Source: Acidobacteriota bacterium (GTDB taxonomy: Bacteria > Acidobacteriota > Terriglobia > Terriglobales > Acidobacteriaceae). From it: a DNA stretch of 59,314 nt. This document shows, piece by piece, positions 1-8,940 of the stretch. The stretch is from positions 1-59,314 of the forward strand of contig QIAN01000209.1 of NCBI GenBank assembly GCA_003225005.1, in the 5' to 3' direction. Made by a program: the position numbers and the translations under genes. How positions within the stretch are numbered: position 1 is the stretch's first letter; every line of letters begins with the position of its first letter. The notes below the pieces were generated by a model. That model did no database searches and was not told the origin of the DNA. It worked only from the letters and a program-made list of their open reading frames with translations.

Positions 1-1123
1 CATGGAAGTCCGGATAGCACATGCGGTGTCGGTTGGTCTGGAAATAGTGGAGACAGCGACGCGCGTCCTCGGAGCGGCACACCTGGCGACGGATGGCGGT
101 GAGTAGCGCCCGGAATTTTCCGGTGTCGAGTTCTTTCTTTCGGCGTTCCGCCCATTGAGCAGCGCGTGGGGCGGTGGGACCGTAAAGAGCTTTTCCGAGA
201 TCGCTTAAGTGCTGCTTAGCGTGAAAGCGGTCGACGATCTGGACCGCCTCGGGAAACTGCTCGTCGGCGATGTTCCAGATCCAGGGGGCGCCATCCCCGA
301 GCACCACCCGACGCGGCGCCTGACAGAAGCGGCGGCGCGTGGCCTCCCGCCAGACGCGCTGAGCAAAGGGGGACCGGGCCGCGGTATCCAAGGCAGAAGC
401 ACTTTCTAGAGCGGCCGAATAAGTGACCGAACCTTCATCGCGGATGGGGATCCCTTCCTCATCCAGCGATTCCGCGCTCCATATCGTACAAAGTTTCACC
501 TCGCCCGTCTTGGCCGATCCGTCCGGTTGCTTGCCAGTGCGGGCCACGAGTTCCTCGGCGCGTAAAGGAATCCCTGTTCCGTCCATGCCGAGATACAAGG
601 TCTGCGGTAGAGAAAGCGCATCGAGAGGTTCGGTGTGCACGCGTTCATCTTCGGCGATCTCTTTTCCCAGAGCTTCTGCGGTTCTCTCCACCTGCTTGGC
701 CTCCACAGCCACGCCTGCCAGTTCGGTCAACAGCGCACTTCCTTCCTGGAAACTTACCAAAGCCCCCACGGTCCCAGTCATACGCGTGAGCGCCGGAGAG
801 AGCGAGGTATTTTCTATGCCCAGGTGCTGATCGCGAGGACAGTAGCCGTGGCCGCAGGAGGCGCAGTGATAGTAGGCGCGCTCCAGTCGTAGGGGACCGA
901 GGACACTCTCCACCTGTTTGGTCCGGCGTCCGGCAAATCGTGCTGGCTGCCCACACCCACAACAAGTTCGTGAGCCTCGCTCATCGCTGGTGTCGGCGTT
1001 GAGACGTTGCTCGACGGCGGCCCCTGCCAGTTGCAGGACGTGTTGCCGCACGGCCAGCTCCAGCGCTTCCAGATCCAGGTCTTCCACCGCCTGACGACCG
1101 AGAAGCGTCTCAATCTCCTCAAC
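1..1123 (-). CDS. ISKra4 family transposase, partial (C-terminus beyond window)
   Basis: The reverse strand is open from about 1165 to the window edge in the frame after the first ORF. The translation includes a CxxC pair (HCASCGHGYCPRD), the motif YLGMDGTGIPLR, the motif VVLGDGAPWIWN and IVDRFHAKQHL, the acidic catalytic layout expected of ISKra4-type DDE transposases. No good start codon or ribosome site precedes this frame; it overlaps the end of the 134-residue ORF and is probably made as a fusion by slippage on the A9 run at 1155-1163. The start given is the first codon after the overlap, chosen for convenience. The 3' end is cut by the window. Confidence 0.75.
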
Positions 1124-1523
1124 GACGTCGCTGGCCAATAGATCGGCGCAGAGGTTTTTTTTTAGCCCGGCTCGCGGGGACGCCCTCCCCATCCCGCACC
1201 TGGGCGGAACAGATCTGCTCACTTACAACGATCAGTTCCCGTACCAGGTTCCGGAAACGGCGGTATTCAGCGATCTGCGCTTTGGCACGTTCGACCGCGG
1301 GACCTTGGGGAATGACCTGGGTAACCGTCTTTCCCCCAACCCGATGAGTCAGGGAATAAGACGGACCATGTCCCGGGGAGTCCTTCTGGGCGCAGTGGCA
1401 GTTCGGCTTGCCACACTTACGGAAACGCGCGGTCAGAAAGCCGGGACGCAGGTCATCGACGCGGGCCAGGCTAGCCGCGAGCTGATCGCGTCGATCTCGC
1501 AATGCCTGTAAGGAAATGGTCAT
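1119..1523 (-). CDS. IS-associated small ORF (DUF6788-like) upstream of transposase
   Basis: This 134-residue basic protein begins at ATG 1523 behind a strong AGGAGG site. It holds the motif [13 protein letters not shown], a compact Cys/His cluster likely to bind zinc, and the segment [14 protein letters not shown]. Such small proteins commonly accompany ISKra4 elements. The end of the ORF overlaps the transposase in another frame, and the overlap contains nine consecutive A residues (KKK codons), a classic slippage site. It may be the N-terminal DNA-binding part of the fused transposase. The exact function is not known. Confidence 0.65.
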   Translation of the reverse strand: MTISLQALRDRRDQLAASLARVDDLRPGFLTARFRKCGKPNCHCAQKDSPGHGPSYSLTHRVGGKTVTQVIPQGPAVERAKAQIAEYRRFRNLVRELIVVSEQICSAQVRDGEGVPASRAKKKPLRRSIGQRRR

Positions 1524-1531
1524 GGGAGCCC

Positions 1532-1567
1532 TCCTATCTGACAGACATTATAACCTGTCAGATAGGA
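1532..1567 (-). promoter_or_regulatory. IS terminal inverted repeat with embedded -10 box
   Basis: A 13-bp perfect inverted repeat (1532-1544 and 1555-1567) has a 10-bp spacer. On the reverse strand the spacer contains TATAAT (1547-1552), followed by AGGAGG and the start codon of the first IS ORF. No convincing -35 box is seen. The repeat could serve as transposase binding site and as autoregulatory operator. Confidence 0.55.
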
Positions 1568-1686
1568 AAGCAGAACCCCGGCCAAACCCTATCAGACTTC
1601 GGAGTGAACTTTCATGTCGTGCTCCCGTCAGCGACGTTGACTTCGCCTCCGTCGCACTCCTAGGATATCCGGGGCCGTTGCCGCCC

Positions 1687-4050
1687 ATGATCGGCCTAAC
1701 CATCTCGCACTATCACATCATCGAGAAGCTTGGCGACGGGGGAATGGGGGTGGTTTACAAGGCCGAAGATACCCGGTTGCACCGCTTCGTAGCCTTGAAG
1801 TTTCTTCCTTCCGATCTGGCGCGCGATCCGCAATCCCTGGCGCGTTTTCGGCGCGAAGCGCAGGCAGCCTCGGCGCTGAATCATCCCAACATCTGCACCA
1901 TTTACGACATTGGCGAAGAGCAGGAGCAGGCGTTTATCGCCATGGAATTTCTGGAGGGCGCGACGGTCAAGCATCTTGTGGCTGGACGATCGCTTGAGCC
2001 TGATCGCCTTCTTTTACTCGCAATCGAAATCACGGATGCCCTGGATGCCGCGCATGCCGCGGGCATCATTCACCGCGACATTAAGCCGGCAAACATCTTT
2101 GTCACTACGCGTGGGCACGCAAAGGTTCTTGATTTTGGGCTGGCGAAGGTAGCTGAACGGATGAGTGTCGCCGGCCCTTCAGTCCAGGCTACCCTTGAGG
2201 ACCCGCAGTTGACCAGTCCAGGTACGGCGCTTGGGACCGTGGCGTACATGTCACCTGAGCAGGCGTTGGGCAAGCCGCTGGACGCACGCACAGATCTTTT
2301 TTCCCTAGGCCTTGTGCTTTACGAAATGGCGACTGGAAAACAGGCGTTCTCGGGAAATACTTCTGCCGTCATCTTTGACTCCATTCTGCATAGTAGTCCG
2401 CCGCCGGCGGGACGGCTCAACCCCTTAGTCCCGGCCGAACTGGACCACATTATTGGCAAACTGCTGGAGAAAGACCCGGACCTGCGATATCAGACGGCGA
2501 CGGATTTGCGGGCTGATCTGAAACGCCTGCACCGGGACACCAGTTCGGGACACACCGCCGCCCACAGTGTGGTGACACGCACTACAGGAAATCAGAAGAC
2601 AATTCTCGGTTGGACATGGGTTTTGATTATTGTTTTCGTGATTGGTCTGAGTGTCGTTGCCGGTTGGCGCTACTTCGCTGCTCCGGCAAAATATTCTGGC
2701 CCACCTTCGAGAGTTGTTCCCTTCACCAGTTCCGCGGGCGACAAGGATGACCCTGCATTCTCGCCGGACGGCAATGAAGTTGCGTTCTCCTGGCAGGGAG
2801 AAAAGAGCACAGACCTCAACGTCCATAACATTTACGTGCAGCTCGTGGGAGCGGGGTCGGCACTGCGGATTACCAGCGCACACGCTTCTGATGTTTCCCC
2901 CGCCTGGTCCCCGGATGGGCGTTTCATCGCGTTCGAGCGTGAGGCAGGGCAGTCGCATGCTTACTTCATAGTGCCCGCCCTGAGCGGCCCAGAGCGCAAA
3001 TTGGCCAACGCTAATCCAGAGCCTATCGGGCACGGTATTAGCTGGTCGCCTGACGGCAAGTATTTGGCGGTCGTCGAGCGTGGTTCGTCACACGATTCCC
3101 GCGCCGGTATATTTTTTGTTTCGGTTGAAAGCGGTGAAAAGCGAGACTCTGGTATTGAGTCGCCCGCTAACTTCGTCGCCGATCCTGCCTTCTCTCCGGA
3201 TGGAACCTATCTGGCGTTTGTCAGCGGGTCTGGATTCCTGTCAAACGATGTCTACGTTGCACCGGTATCCGGCGGCAAGCCTCGTCCACTAACCGCATTG
3301 CATGCTTTTATCAAGACACCGGCGTGGACCTCCGACGGACGTGAACTTGTTTTTTCTTCAAATCACCAGGGGCTCAAAACTCTTTGGAGGGTGGCCCTGG
3401 CCGGCGGCGAACCTCAGCCACTATCGATTGCTGCCGACGATGCCAACAGGGTCACGATCTCCGCACGAGGAAATCGGCTGGCGTTTCTCCGCTACAAGGT
3501 GGATACCAACATATGGGCAGCGCCAGCGGTGGCAGGAGTCCACAGTCAACCGCTGAAGTTGATTGCTTCCACGCGGGAGGATGCATCGCCAGCATTCTCC
3601 CCGGATGGACAGCGCATTGCTTTCGCGTCGAGCCGTTCAGGTAACCTCGAGATTTACGTCTGCGGCAGCGATGGGTCCAATCCTCAGCAACTCACAACTA
3701 TGAACGCTCCGGATACCGGCACACCCATCTGGTCTCCTGATGGAGAGCAGATCGCTTTCGACTCACGTCTTGAAGGGCACTCCGACATCTTTGTCATTAA
3801 CGCCGAGGGTGGCTCACCACACCGTCTCACGACCGAGCCCTTTGATAACGAACTGCCTACCTGGTCGAGAGACGGTCATTGGATCTACTTCACCTCAGAG
3901 CAGGCTGGACGTCCTCAAATCTGGAAAGTCCCGGCTGAAGGAGGCGCTGCTGTTCGGCTAACGAAGAGCGGTGGATGGGGGGGATTTGAGGGGCCGGATG
4001 GCAAATCTGTTTACTATTATCGCGATCACGCAATCTGGAAGAGCGCTTGA
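1687..4050 (+). CDS. Ser/Thr protein kinase with TM helix and TolB-type beta-propeller
   Basis: I start at ATG 1687 ([12 protein letters not shown]) because the frame upstream runs into the insertion sequence end. The N-terminal 270 residues are a Hanks-type kinase: glycine loop [13 protein letters not shown], lysine in VALKFLP, catalytic [16 protein letters not shown] and [14 protein letters not shown] membrane helix follows ([16 protein letters not shown]), placing the C-terminus outside. The outer part has about eight PD40-like repeats of the AFSPDG/IWSPDG type, forming a propeller. The reading frame ends early at TGA 4048, and its natural tail continues in the -1 frame to 4328. It probably senses an extracytoplasmic cue; the target is unknown. 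Confidence 0.85.
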   Translation: MIGLTISHYHIIEKLGDGGMGVVYKAEDTRLHRFVALKFLPSDLARDPQSLARFRREAQAASALNHPNICTIYDIGEEQEQAFIAMEFLEGATVKHLVAGRSLEPDRLLLLAIEITDALDAAHAAGIIHRDIKPANIFVTTRGHAKVLDFGLAKVAERMSVAGPSVQATLEDPQLTSPGTALGTVAYMSPEQALGKPLDARTDLFSLGLVLYEMATGKQAFSGNTSAVIFDSILHSSPPPAGRLNPLVPAELDHIIGKLLEKDPDLRYQTATDLRADLKRLHRDTSSGHTAAHSVVTRTTGNQKTILGWTWVLIIVFVIGLSVVAGWRYFAAPAKYSGPPSRVVPFTSSAGDKDDPAFSPDGNEVAFSWQGEKSTDLNVHNIYVQLVGAGSALRITSAHASDVSPAWSPDGRFIAFEREAGQSHAYFIVPALSGPERKLANANPEPIGHGISWSPDGKYLAVVERGSSHDSRAGIFFVSVESGEKRDSGIESPANFVADPAFSPDGTYLAFVSGSGFLSNDVYVAPVSGGKPRPLTALHAFIKTPAWTSDGRELVFSSNHQGLKTLWRVALAGGEPQPLSIAADDANRVTISARGNRLAFLRYKVDTNIWAAPAVAGVHSQPLKLIASTREDASPAFSPDGQRIAFASSRSGNLEIYVCGSDGSNPQQLTTMNAPDTGTPIWSPDGEQIAFDSRLEGHSDIFVINAEGGSPHRLTTEPFDNELPTWSRDGHWIYFTSEQAGRPQIWKVPAEGGAAVRLTKSGGWGGFEGPDGKSVYYYRDHAIWKSA

Positions 4051-4328
4051 ACGGCGAGGGCGAAGCCCGCGTTACCGATAACTCCGACTTGCAAGACTAT
4101 CGCCTGAGGAGTAATACGATTTGGCTTCTCGATAGGTCCACCAGCCCGGCTAAATTCGAGGTTTTCGATTTATCCACGCACAAGCAGACTCGCCTCGGCG
4201 TGGTGGACACCGGCCCTCCCGCCAATGCCCCGCCCGGCTTTGATGTTTCTCCCGATGGTCGCACGGTTATCTACACCCGTGTCGATGCGCTCGAAAGCGA
4301 CATCATGCTGGTCGAAAACTTTCACTAA
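4047..4328 (+). pseudogene. Detached C-terminal blade of the kinase propeller (frameshift)
   Basis: These 93 codons begin at a TTG overlapping the kinase stop. They read naturally as the continuation of the kinase: the upstream frame ends [10 protein letters not shown] and this one goes on [10 protein letters not shown], then DFDLSTHKQTRLG-like and DVSPDGRTVIYTRVD, a PD40 repeat, ending DIMLVENFH. A single missing base near 4046 accounts for the break. No homopolymer marks the site. It could be a real truncation, a base-calling error, or stop-start coupled translation; no ribosome site supports the last. Confidence 0.7.
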
Positions 4329-4390
4329 AGCCTTACTGAATGTCAAAGCAGTTGCTGACCGTAACCTAGCCGGATACCAGCTTCGATTCT

Positions 4391-5965
4391 CTAGCGCCAC
4401 CTCTTCACTTTCGGCCAGAGCTGAGTGAGTGAACCGAACTTGGCTCCCTTGCAGATGAAGACGGGAATTTCTTGCTCCAGGGCATACGGATTGTCCGCCG
4501 ATCTGCCCACAGATTCGACGTGCTCCCAGAGTCGTTCTAGAACTTCTCGCTCGTCATCCAGGACGATCATGCAGTTTCCGGAGTAGCCTTGCGGTCCCCA
4601 GAGGTAGTAGGTCTGATGGCCGCTGAGCGGGTGAGGGAGACCGTAGCGAGGACCGAAGAAGTCGATGGCGCCGGCCTGTCCGTAGTCCTGAGCGAAGATG
4701 CCGCAATCGTGGCGCTCGTCTGCGGGGATGCGATCCCAGGCTTGAGCGGTTTCGGCGACGATCTCCTGCCAGCCGAATTGGTCAGAGTACCACTGCGGCA
4801 GAGTTGCCCGGGCGTGGCTGTGCTCCATGACCGGGAGCTTGAAGGGAAGATATTTCATGTATGCAATGAAGCCGTCCGGCGAAAGAACCGGGATCACGAC
4901 AGGCATGAGATGAGCGCCACCGACGAGCAGGATGATGATCATCGCGGGCTTCAGCCAAGTGCGCCGTGGCTGCTCAACAGCAGACTCGATCACGACTGCC
5001 CCCGCGGCCAGCAGCATCGGGTAAATCGGGGCGAGGTAGTAATTCTTGCCGTGGAGCGCGAACAACACTGCATAACAAACCAGATAGCTCCAGCCGAGAA
5101 AGCGGTAAGGCTTGAGTCGCGATGAGAAAAACAATGCCAGCAGGCCGGAGATCCAGATGGGCGCGGTGAACGGATGAACCAGCAGAATCTGCTGAAACAA
5201 GTATTGAAATGGTCCCAGCACTACATTGCGGCCTTCGGCTTTGATGTTGCGCATTAATTCGAGGAAGGGCCAATGGTAGTGAATGTTCCAGAGAAGGTTG
5301 GGCAGAAACACGAGGAAGGCGGCCAGACCTCCGAGCCAGATCCATTTATTACCGAAGACGCGACGCTGTTCGGTCAGCAGCAATCCGACGACGGTTCCGA
5401 AGCCGAACAGGGCGATGGAATACTTTTCTTCCATGCCCAAACCGGCGACCACGCCGAACCAGACCCAGTAGCGGGGATCGTTGCGTTTGATGGCGAGAAT
5501 CGCGAAGTAAGCGCAACCCATCCACAGGTTGGGTTCGAGGCAGTTCGTGCCCAGCAGGCTGCCGTTCGAGAGGTATTGTGGTGCGACCAGTATCGTGACT
5601 GCGCTGAGAAGGAGAGCGAAGCGCCGGCCGCTGAGTTCGCGGGCGATCACGGCAGTTTGTATCACCAGTACTGAGGAGGCGAAGGCGGGAAGGAAGCGAA
5701 TGCTGCGGAGGGAATCTCCGAGCAGCATTCGACTGATTCTGGCGAGGAGGGGAATGAGCGGAGGCTGATCGACGTATCCCCATGAGAGGTGGTTGGCGCA
5801 CGCGAGGTAGTCGAACTCGTCGCGGAAGTATCCATAGCGGTCGTTGAAGTAGATGTGGAAGAGCAGCTTGGCGAGAGCGATGGCGATAACGATCAACATG
5901 CCTTTGACTAGGAAAGACGCAGGGGGGCGAGTTGGGGTCGAAAGCGCAGGCGCGATAGTGGCCAT
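4391..5965 (-). CDS. ArnT/PMT-like membrane glycosyltransferase (GT39/RgtA-D type)
   Basis: The protein has about ten membrane helices. The first large loop holds DRYGYFRDEFDYLACANHL with the catalytic DE pair, followed by WGYVDQPPLIPL, the pattern of dolichyl- or polyprenyl-phosphate-sugar dependent transferases (PMT_2 superfamily). A soluble C-terminal domain of about 150 residues contains DCGIFAQDYGQAGAIDFFG. The frame is open to 6148; I prefer ATG 5965 (MATIAPALSTPT) just before the first helix, though ATG 6007 is possible and neither has a good ribosome site. It transfers a sugar to a lipid or protein on the outer face of the inner membrane. It is convergent with the kinase gene. Confidence 0.75.
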   Translation of the reverse strand: MATIAPALSTPTRPPASFLVKGMLIVIAIALAKLLFHIYFNDRYGYFRDEFDYLACANHLSWGYVDQPPLIPLLARISRMLLGDSLRSIRFLPAFASSVLVIQTAVIARELSGRRFALLLSAVTILVAPQYLSNGSLLGTNCLEPNLWMGCAYFAILAIKRNDPRYWVWFGVVAGLGMEEKYSIALFGFGTVVGLLLTEQRRVFGNKWIWLGGLAAFLVFLPNLLWNIHYHWPFLELMRNIKAEGRNVVLGPFQYLFQQILLVHPFTAPIWISGLLALFFSSRLKPYRFLGWSYLVCYAVLFALHGKNYYLAPIYPMLLAAGAVVIESAVEQPRRTWLKPAMIIILLVGGAHLMPVVIPVLSPDGFIAYMKYLPFKLPVMEHSHARATLPQWYSDQFGWQEIVAETAQAWDRIPADERHDCGIFAQDYGQAGAIDFFGPRYGLPHPLSGHQTYYLWGPQGYSGNCMIVLDDEREVLERLWEHVESVGRSADNPYALEQEIPVFICKGAKFGSLTQLWPKVKRWR

Positions 5966-6267
5966 AAAGGAGTAAAGAATAGCCGAAGTGAGGAAAAGCT
6001 GTGTCATGGGAATCACCAGGAGGAGATGGAGAGGGAGGGTTTCCGAGAGCGACTCAAAAAAGTGGCCCTTTATCGCAGGAAAAGAACTGCCCTCTGACTT
6101 GGGGCTCGGAATTGTTTTCGTCGTGCGTGGCTGCGGTTGCGGGCGCAAAACGATGCCGACACGAAGGTAACGAGCCTAGTTGATTACCTGTTTTTTGCGC
6201 CGATAGGCTTGTGATAAGGTTTGTCTTACCGCATAGTCACTGAGGTTTAGCAGGGTTTTCGGCGAAA

Positions 6268-7554
6268 GTGTCTTCGTCAAATCGCAAATCCGGAATCCAC
6301 GTTGCGTGGAAAACGGTCACATACCGGAGCGTAGCGCTTCTGGTTATGGCGGGCGTACTGGTGTTTCTGGGCGCCGTGCGATTAGCCTTTCCGCAATTCA
6401 CTGCAAGCGCCATTCAGGCTGCCGACGGTGTCGCGGGCCGCGTTTTGGAGCGGGTGGCGGGTATGGCTCCGCAGGTTGGGACGGGGACCTCCACTGCGCA
6501 ACAGGCTCACTTTACTGCATTGGATGGGACCGTGCGCGTGAAGAAGACTACCGGGAACAGTTGGGTGAACGCCGACTACAACGTTCCCTTGGAAAAAGGC
6601 GATGTGGTTCAGACCGGTTCGGAAGGCATGGCCAAGGTTGTGTTCAACGACGGCACCAGCTATACGGTGAGGCAGGATTCACTGATCGTGATCCAAGAGA
6701 ACTCAGCCAACGACCAGCAGCAGACCAATATCGCGGTTGCAGTGAGTACGGGAACCGTGGATCTTTCGACCGCAACGTTCGTTCAAGGTTCGAAGTCGCA
6801 GGTGATAGTGGCCGGGGCCACGGCCTCGCTGGCGCCAGAGTCGGCTGCGCAGGTGCACAATGATCCCAAAGGCGATCAGCACGAAATCCTGCTGAAAAAA
6901 GGAACTGGCGAAGTCACCCGAAATGGGGAAACCGTCCGCCTGGCAGACTGGGAGAAAGTAACCTTCCAAGCCCAGGAAGTACACATGGCGAAGGCGAAGG
7001 AAATCGGGCCGCCTACACCTATTTCTCCAGCCAACATGATGCCTATTTTCGTTTCTGGAGAAGGCACAAAAGACGTGGAGTTCTCCTGGACGCCAATGGC
7101 TAACGCTGCTGGCTACCGCCTGCGCATTTCCAGAAATCCATACTTTTCCTCTACGCTGGTTGACAAAAGAGTTAATACTGCAGACGTAACCGTAACCAGT
7201 TTGGGAGAAGGGGCTTATTACTGGATGGTGCAGTCCTACGATGCAGGGGCCAAGGAGTCGGTGGAGAGCGAAAAGAACCGATTCACCATCATTCCCAAGG
7301 GAAAACAGACGGTGGCCATTGATCTGGAGTTGGACCCGTTTGTTCAGCATGGACATGTGATTGAAGTGACAGGTAAGACCCAGAATGGAGCGCGGGTGAT
7401 GGTCAATGGCCGGGAAGTGCCAATGATTGGGCCGGATGGCACGTTCCATTTTTTTACGCCCCCGCTGCCAACCGGCGAAAGCGTGATCACGGTTACGGCG
7501 CAGACAGCACAGGGCGGGGTGAACACCCAGCAGAAGAAGATCATCATTCAGTAG
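6268..7554 (+). CDS. FecR domain membrane-anchored protein
   Basis: A GTG start at 6268 opens a 428-residue protein with one N-terminal membrane helix (about residues 20-42). A FecR-type beta domain follows (about 80-195): HFTALDGTVRVKK, LEKGDVVQTGSEGMAKVVF and DGTSYTVRQDSLIVI. Next come a fibronectin-like segment (VEFSWTPMANAAGYRLRIS) and a last beta domain resembling bacterial Ig/cadherin-like folds. FecR domains in such proteins are extracytoplasmic scaffolds, not iron regulators. It precedes mreB on the same strand with a 212-bp gap carrying direct repeats and hairpins, so it may be a separate transcript. A role in envelope structure is inferred from location only. Confidence 0.75.
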   Translation: MSSSNRKSGIHVAWKTVTYRSVALLVMAGVLVFLGAVRLAFPQFTASAIQAADGVAGRVLERVAGMAPQVGTGTSTAQQAHFTALDGTVRVKKTTGNSWVNADYNVPLEKGDVVQTGSEGMAKVVFNDGTSYTVRQDSLIVIQENSANDQQQTNIAVAVSTGTVDLSTATFVQGSKSQVIVAGATASLAPESAAQVHNDPKGDQHEILLKKGTGEVTRNGETVRLADWEKVTFQAQEVHMAKAKEIGPPTPISPANMMPIFVSGEGTKDVEFSWTPMANAAGYRLRISRNPYFSSTLVDKRVNTADVTVTSLGEGAYYWMVQSYDAGAKESVESEKNRFTIIPKGKQTVAIDLELDPFVQHGHVIEVTGKTQNGARVMVNGREVPMIGPDGTFHFFTPPLPTGESVITVTAQTAQGGVNTQQKKIIIQ

Positions 7555-7726
7555 CGGTAGGCTGACCGTAGCGGTAGGCTGAGGGGTGGGAGGAACCGGT
7601 TCGGGATTTAGCCCGAAACCGGGCGGACAAGAACTTTCGGTTAGTACGGAGTTGTGCGGTATCTCATAAGATTGAAGGATAGCCCGCATCCCGTGGCACA
7701 GGAAATAAACCGGGGTTTGCCCCGGT
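7551..7726 (+). repeat. Direct repeat and two GC hairpins between the FecR gene and mreB
   Basis: The 15-mer gtagcggtaggctga occurs at 7551-7565 and again at 7568-7582, the first copy covering the FecR stop codon. A stem-loop pairs ccggttcggg (7596-7605) with cccgaaaccgg (7612-7622). A second pairs accgggg (7709-7715) with ccccggt (7720-7726). Neither is followed by a T run, so they may be processing sites or REP-like elements instead of terminators. Confidence 0.55.
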
Positions 7727-7766
7727 AGCACGGCGGTCGCAGGAAAAATCGGGAAAGAGTTTCTTC

Positions 7767-8831
7767 ATGTCAACCAACGGCTTCCATTCCGGCTCAACGC
7801 GCTCGCACAATCTCAGGTCGCTGTTCAGTATCTTCTCCAGCGATCTAGCCATCGATTTAGGCACAGCCAACACCCTGGTTTACGCGCGCGGCAAGGGCAT
7901 TGTGGTGAACGAGCCCTCTATTGTCGCGATCAACAAGAACACCGGCGAAGTGGAGGCCGTAGGCAAAGAGGCCAAGGAGATGCTGGGCCGCACACCGGGC
8001 AACATTGTCGCCATAAAGCCCATGAAAGATGGCGTCATCGCCGATTTTAAAGTCACTGAGAAGATGTTGAATTACTTCATTCAGAAGGCGCACAACCGCA
8101 AGATGCTGGTGCATCCCCGCATCGTAATTGGCGTGCCTTCGGAAATCACACAGGTGGAAAAACGCGCCGTCATGGATTCGGCGTACCGCGCCAAGGCTAG
8201 CGAGGTGCATCTGGTGGAGCAGGCCATGGTCGCGGCGATCGGAGCGGGCCTTCCGATTACCGAACCCAGCGGAAACATGGTGGTCGACATCGGCGGCGGG
8301 ACCACGGATATTGCAGTCATTTCCCTGAGCGGCATCGTTTATTCGCGTTCCGTGCGTATGGCCGGCAACCAGATGGACGAAGCCATCATGAATTACCTGA
8401 AACGGAAATATAACCTGCTGATCGGTGAGCGTACGGCCGAGCAGATCAAGATGGAAATCGGATCGGCGCACCAGCTGGATAAGCCGATGACCATGGAGAT
8501 CAAGGGCCGCAATCTGATTGAGGGTGTGCCGAAGACGATCACCGTTGATGATGGCGAAATTCGCGAGGCCCTCAGTGAGTGCGTTTCCACCATCATGAAT
8601 GCCATTCGCGTTGCGCTGGAGCGCACGCCTCCTGAGCTCTCGGCCGACATCAGCGACCGTGGCATCGTGCTGACCGGCGGAGGAGCGCTGATTAAGAATC
8701 TCGACAAGCGGATCCGTGAGGAGACCGGATTGCCGGTCTCTATCGCCGACGATCCGCTGTGCAGCGTGGTGCTGGGCACCGGGAAGATGCTCAGCGATTT
8801 CAAGCTGCTGAGAAAAATTTCGATCGAATAA
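7767..8831 (+). CDS. mreB: Rod shape-determining protein MreB (bacterial actin)
   Basis: The 354-residue protein forms membrane-bound actin-like filaments that organise lateral cell-wall synthesis. The actin-fold nucleotide motifs are present: phosphate-1 AIDLGTANTLVY (about 28-39), connect/phosphate-2 VVDIGGGTTDIAVIS, and GIVLTGGGALIKNLD. An N-terminal extension of about 20 residues (MSTNGFHSGSTRS, then LRSLFSIF) precedes the usual start; the LRSLFSIF segment could be an amphipathic membrane-binding helix. It heads the mreBCD-mrdA-rodA cluster, all on the plus strand. Confidence 0.96.
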   Translation: MSTNGFHSGSTRSHNLRSLFSIFSSDLAIDLGTANTLVYARGKGIVVNEPSIVAINKNTGEVEAVGKEAKEMLGRTPGNIVAIKPMKDGVIADFKVTEKMLNYFIQKAHNRKMLVHPRIVIGVPSEITQVEKRAVMDSAYRAKASEVHLVEQAMVAAIGAGLPITEPSGNMVVDIGGGTTDIAVISLSGIVYSRSVRMAGNQMDEAIMNYLKRKYNLLIGERTAEQIKMEIGSAHQLDKPMTMEIKGRNLIEGVPKTITVDDGEIREALSECVSTIMNAIRVALERTPPELSADISDRGIVLTGGGALIKNLDKRIREETGLPVSIADDPLCSVVLGTGKMLSDFKLLRKISIE

Positions 8832-8935
8832 CAGTGGTTTAGTGGCTAGTGGCCGGTGGCGAGTCGAAACGGAAGAGAGCTTTCCCTTCGGTTCCGACAG
8901 ACCATTGCCAACTGGCCGCTGATCACTGACCACTG
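8832..8935. repeat. Imperfect long inverted repeat between mreB and mreC
   Basis: The left arm (8832-8860, beginning cagtggtttagtggctagt) pairs imperfectly with the right arm (8902-8935, ending gatcactgaccactg). The whole mreB-mreC gap could fold into one long hairpin. The style matches mobile intergenic palindromes common in Acidobacteriota. It might tune the mreB to mreC ratio by RNA processing. Confidence 0.55.
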
Positions 8936-8940
8936 ATGTT

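Larger units (their letters stand above)
1..1567 (-). mobile_element. ISKra4-type insertion sequence, right part only
   Basis: The element runs from the window edge to a terminal inverted structure at about 1532-1567. It carries a small first ORF (1119-1523) and a transposase (1-1123, open to the left). The outer end holds a 13-bp inverted repeat, tcctatctgacag at 1532-1544 and its complement at 1555-1567, with the TATAAT promoter box of the element in the spacer. The kinase gene begins about 120 bp beyond this end, so the insertion sits in its upstream region. The left end and any target duplication lie outside the window. Family assignment rests on the protein style of both ORFs and their two-frame layout. 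Confidence 0.75.

Noticed and set aside
209-892. Forward-strand open frames in the first 900 bp
   Set aside because: They are shadows of the transposase, which has clear motifs on the reverse strand.
1516-1686. Longer N-terminus for the kinase starting at 1516
   Set aside because: The extra 57 codons lie in the insertion sequence end and its inverted repeat and lack kinase homology; ATG 1687 directly precedes the kinase domain.
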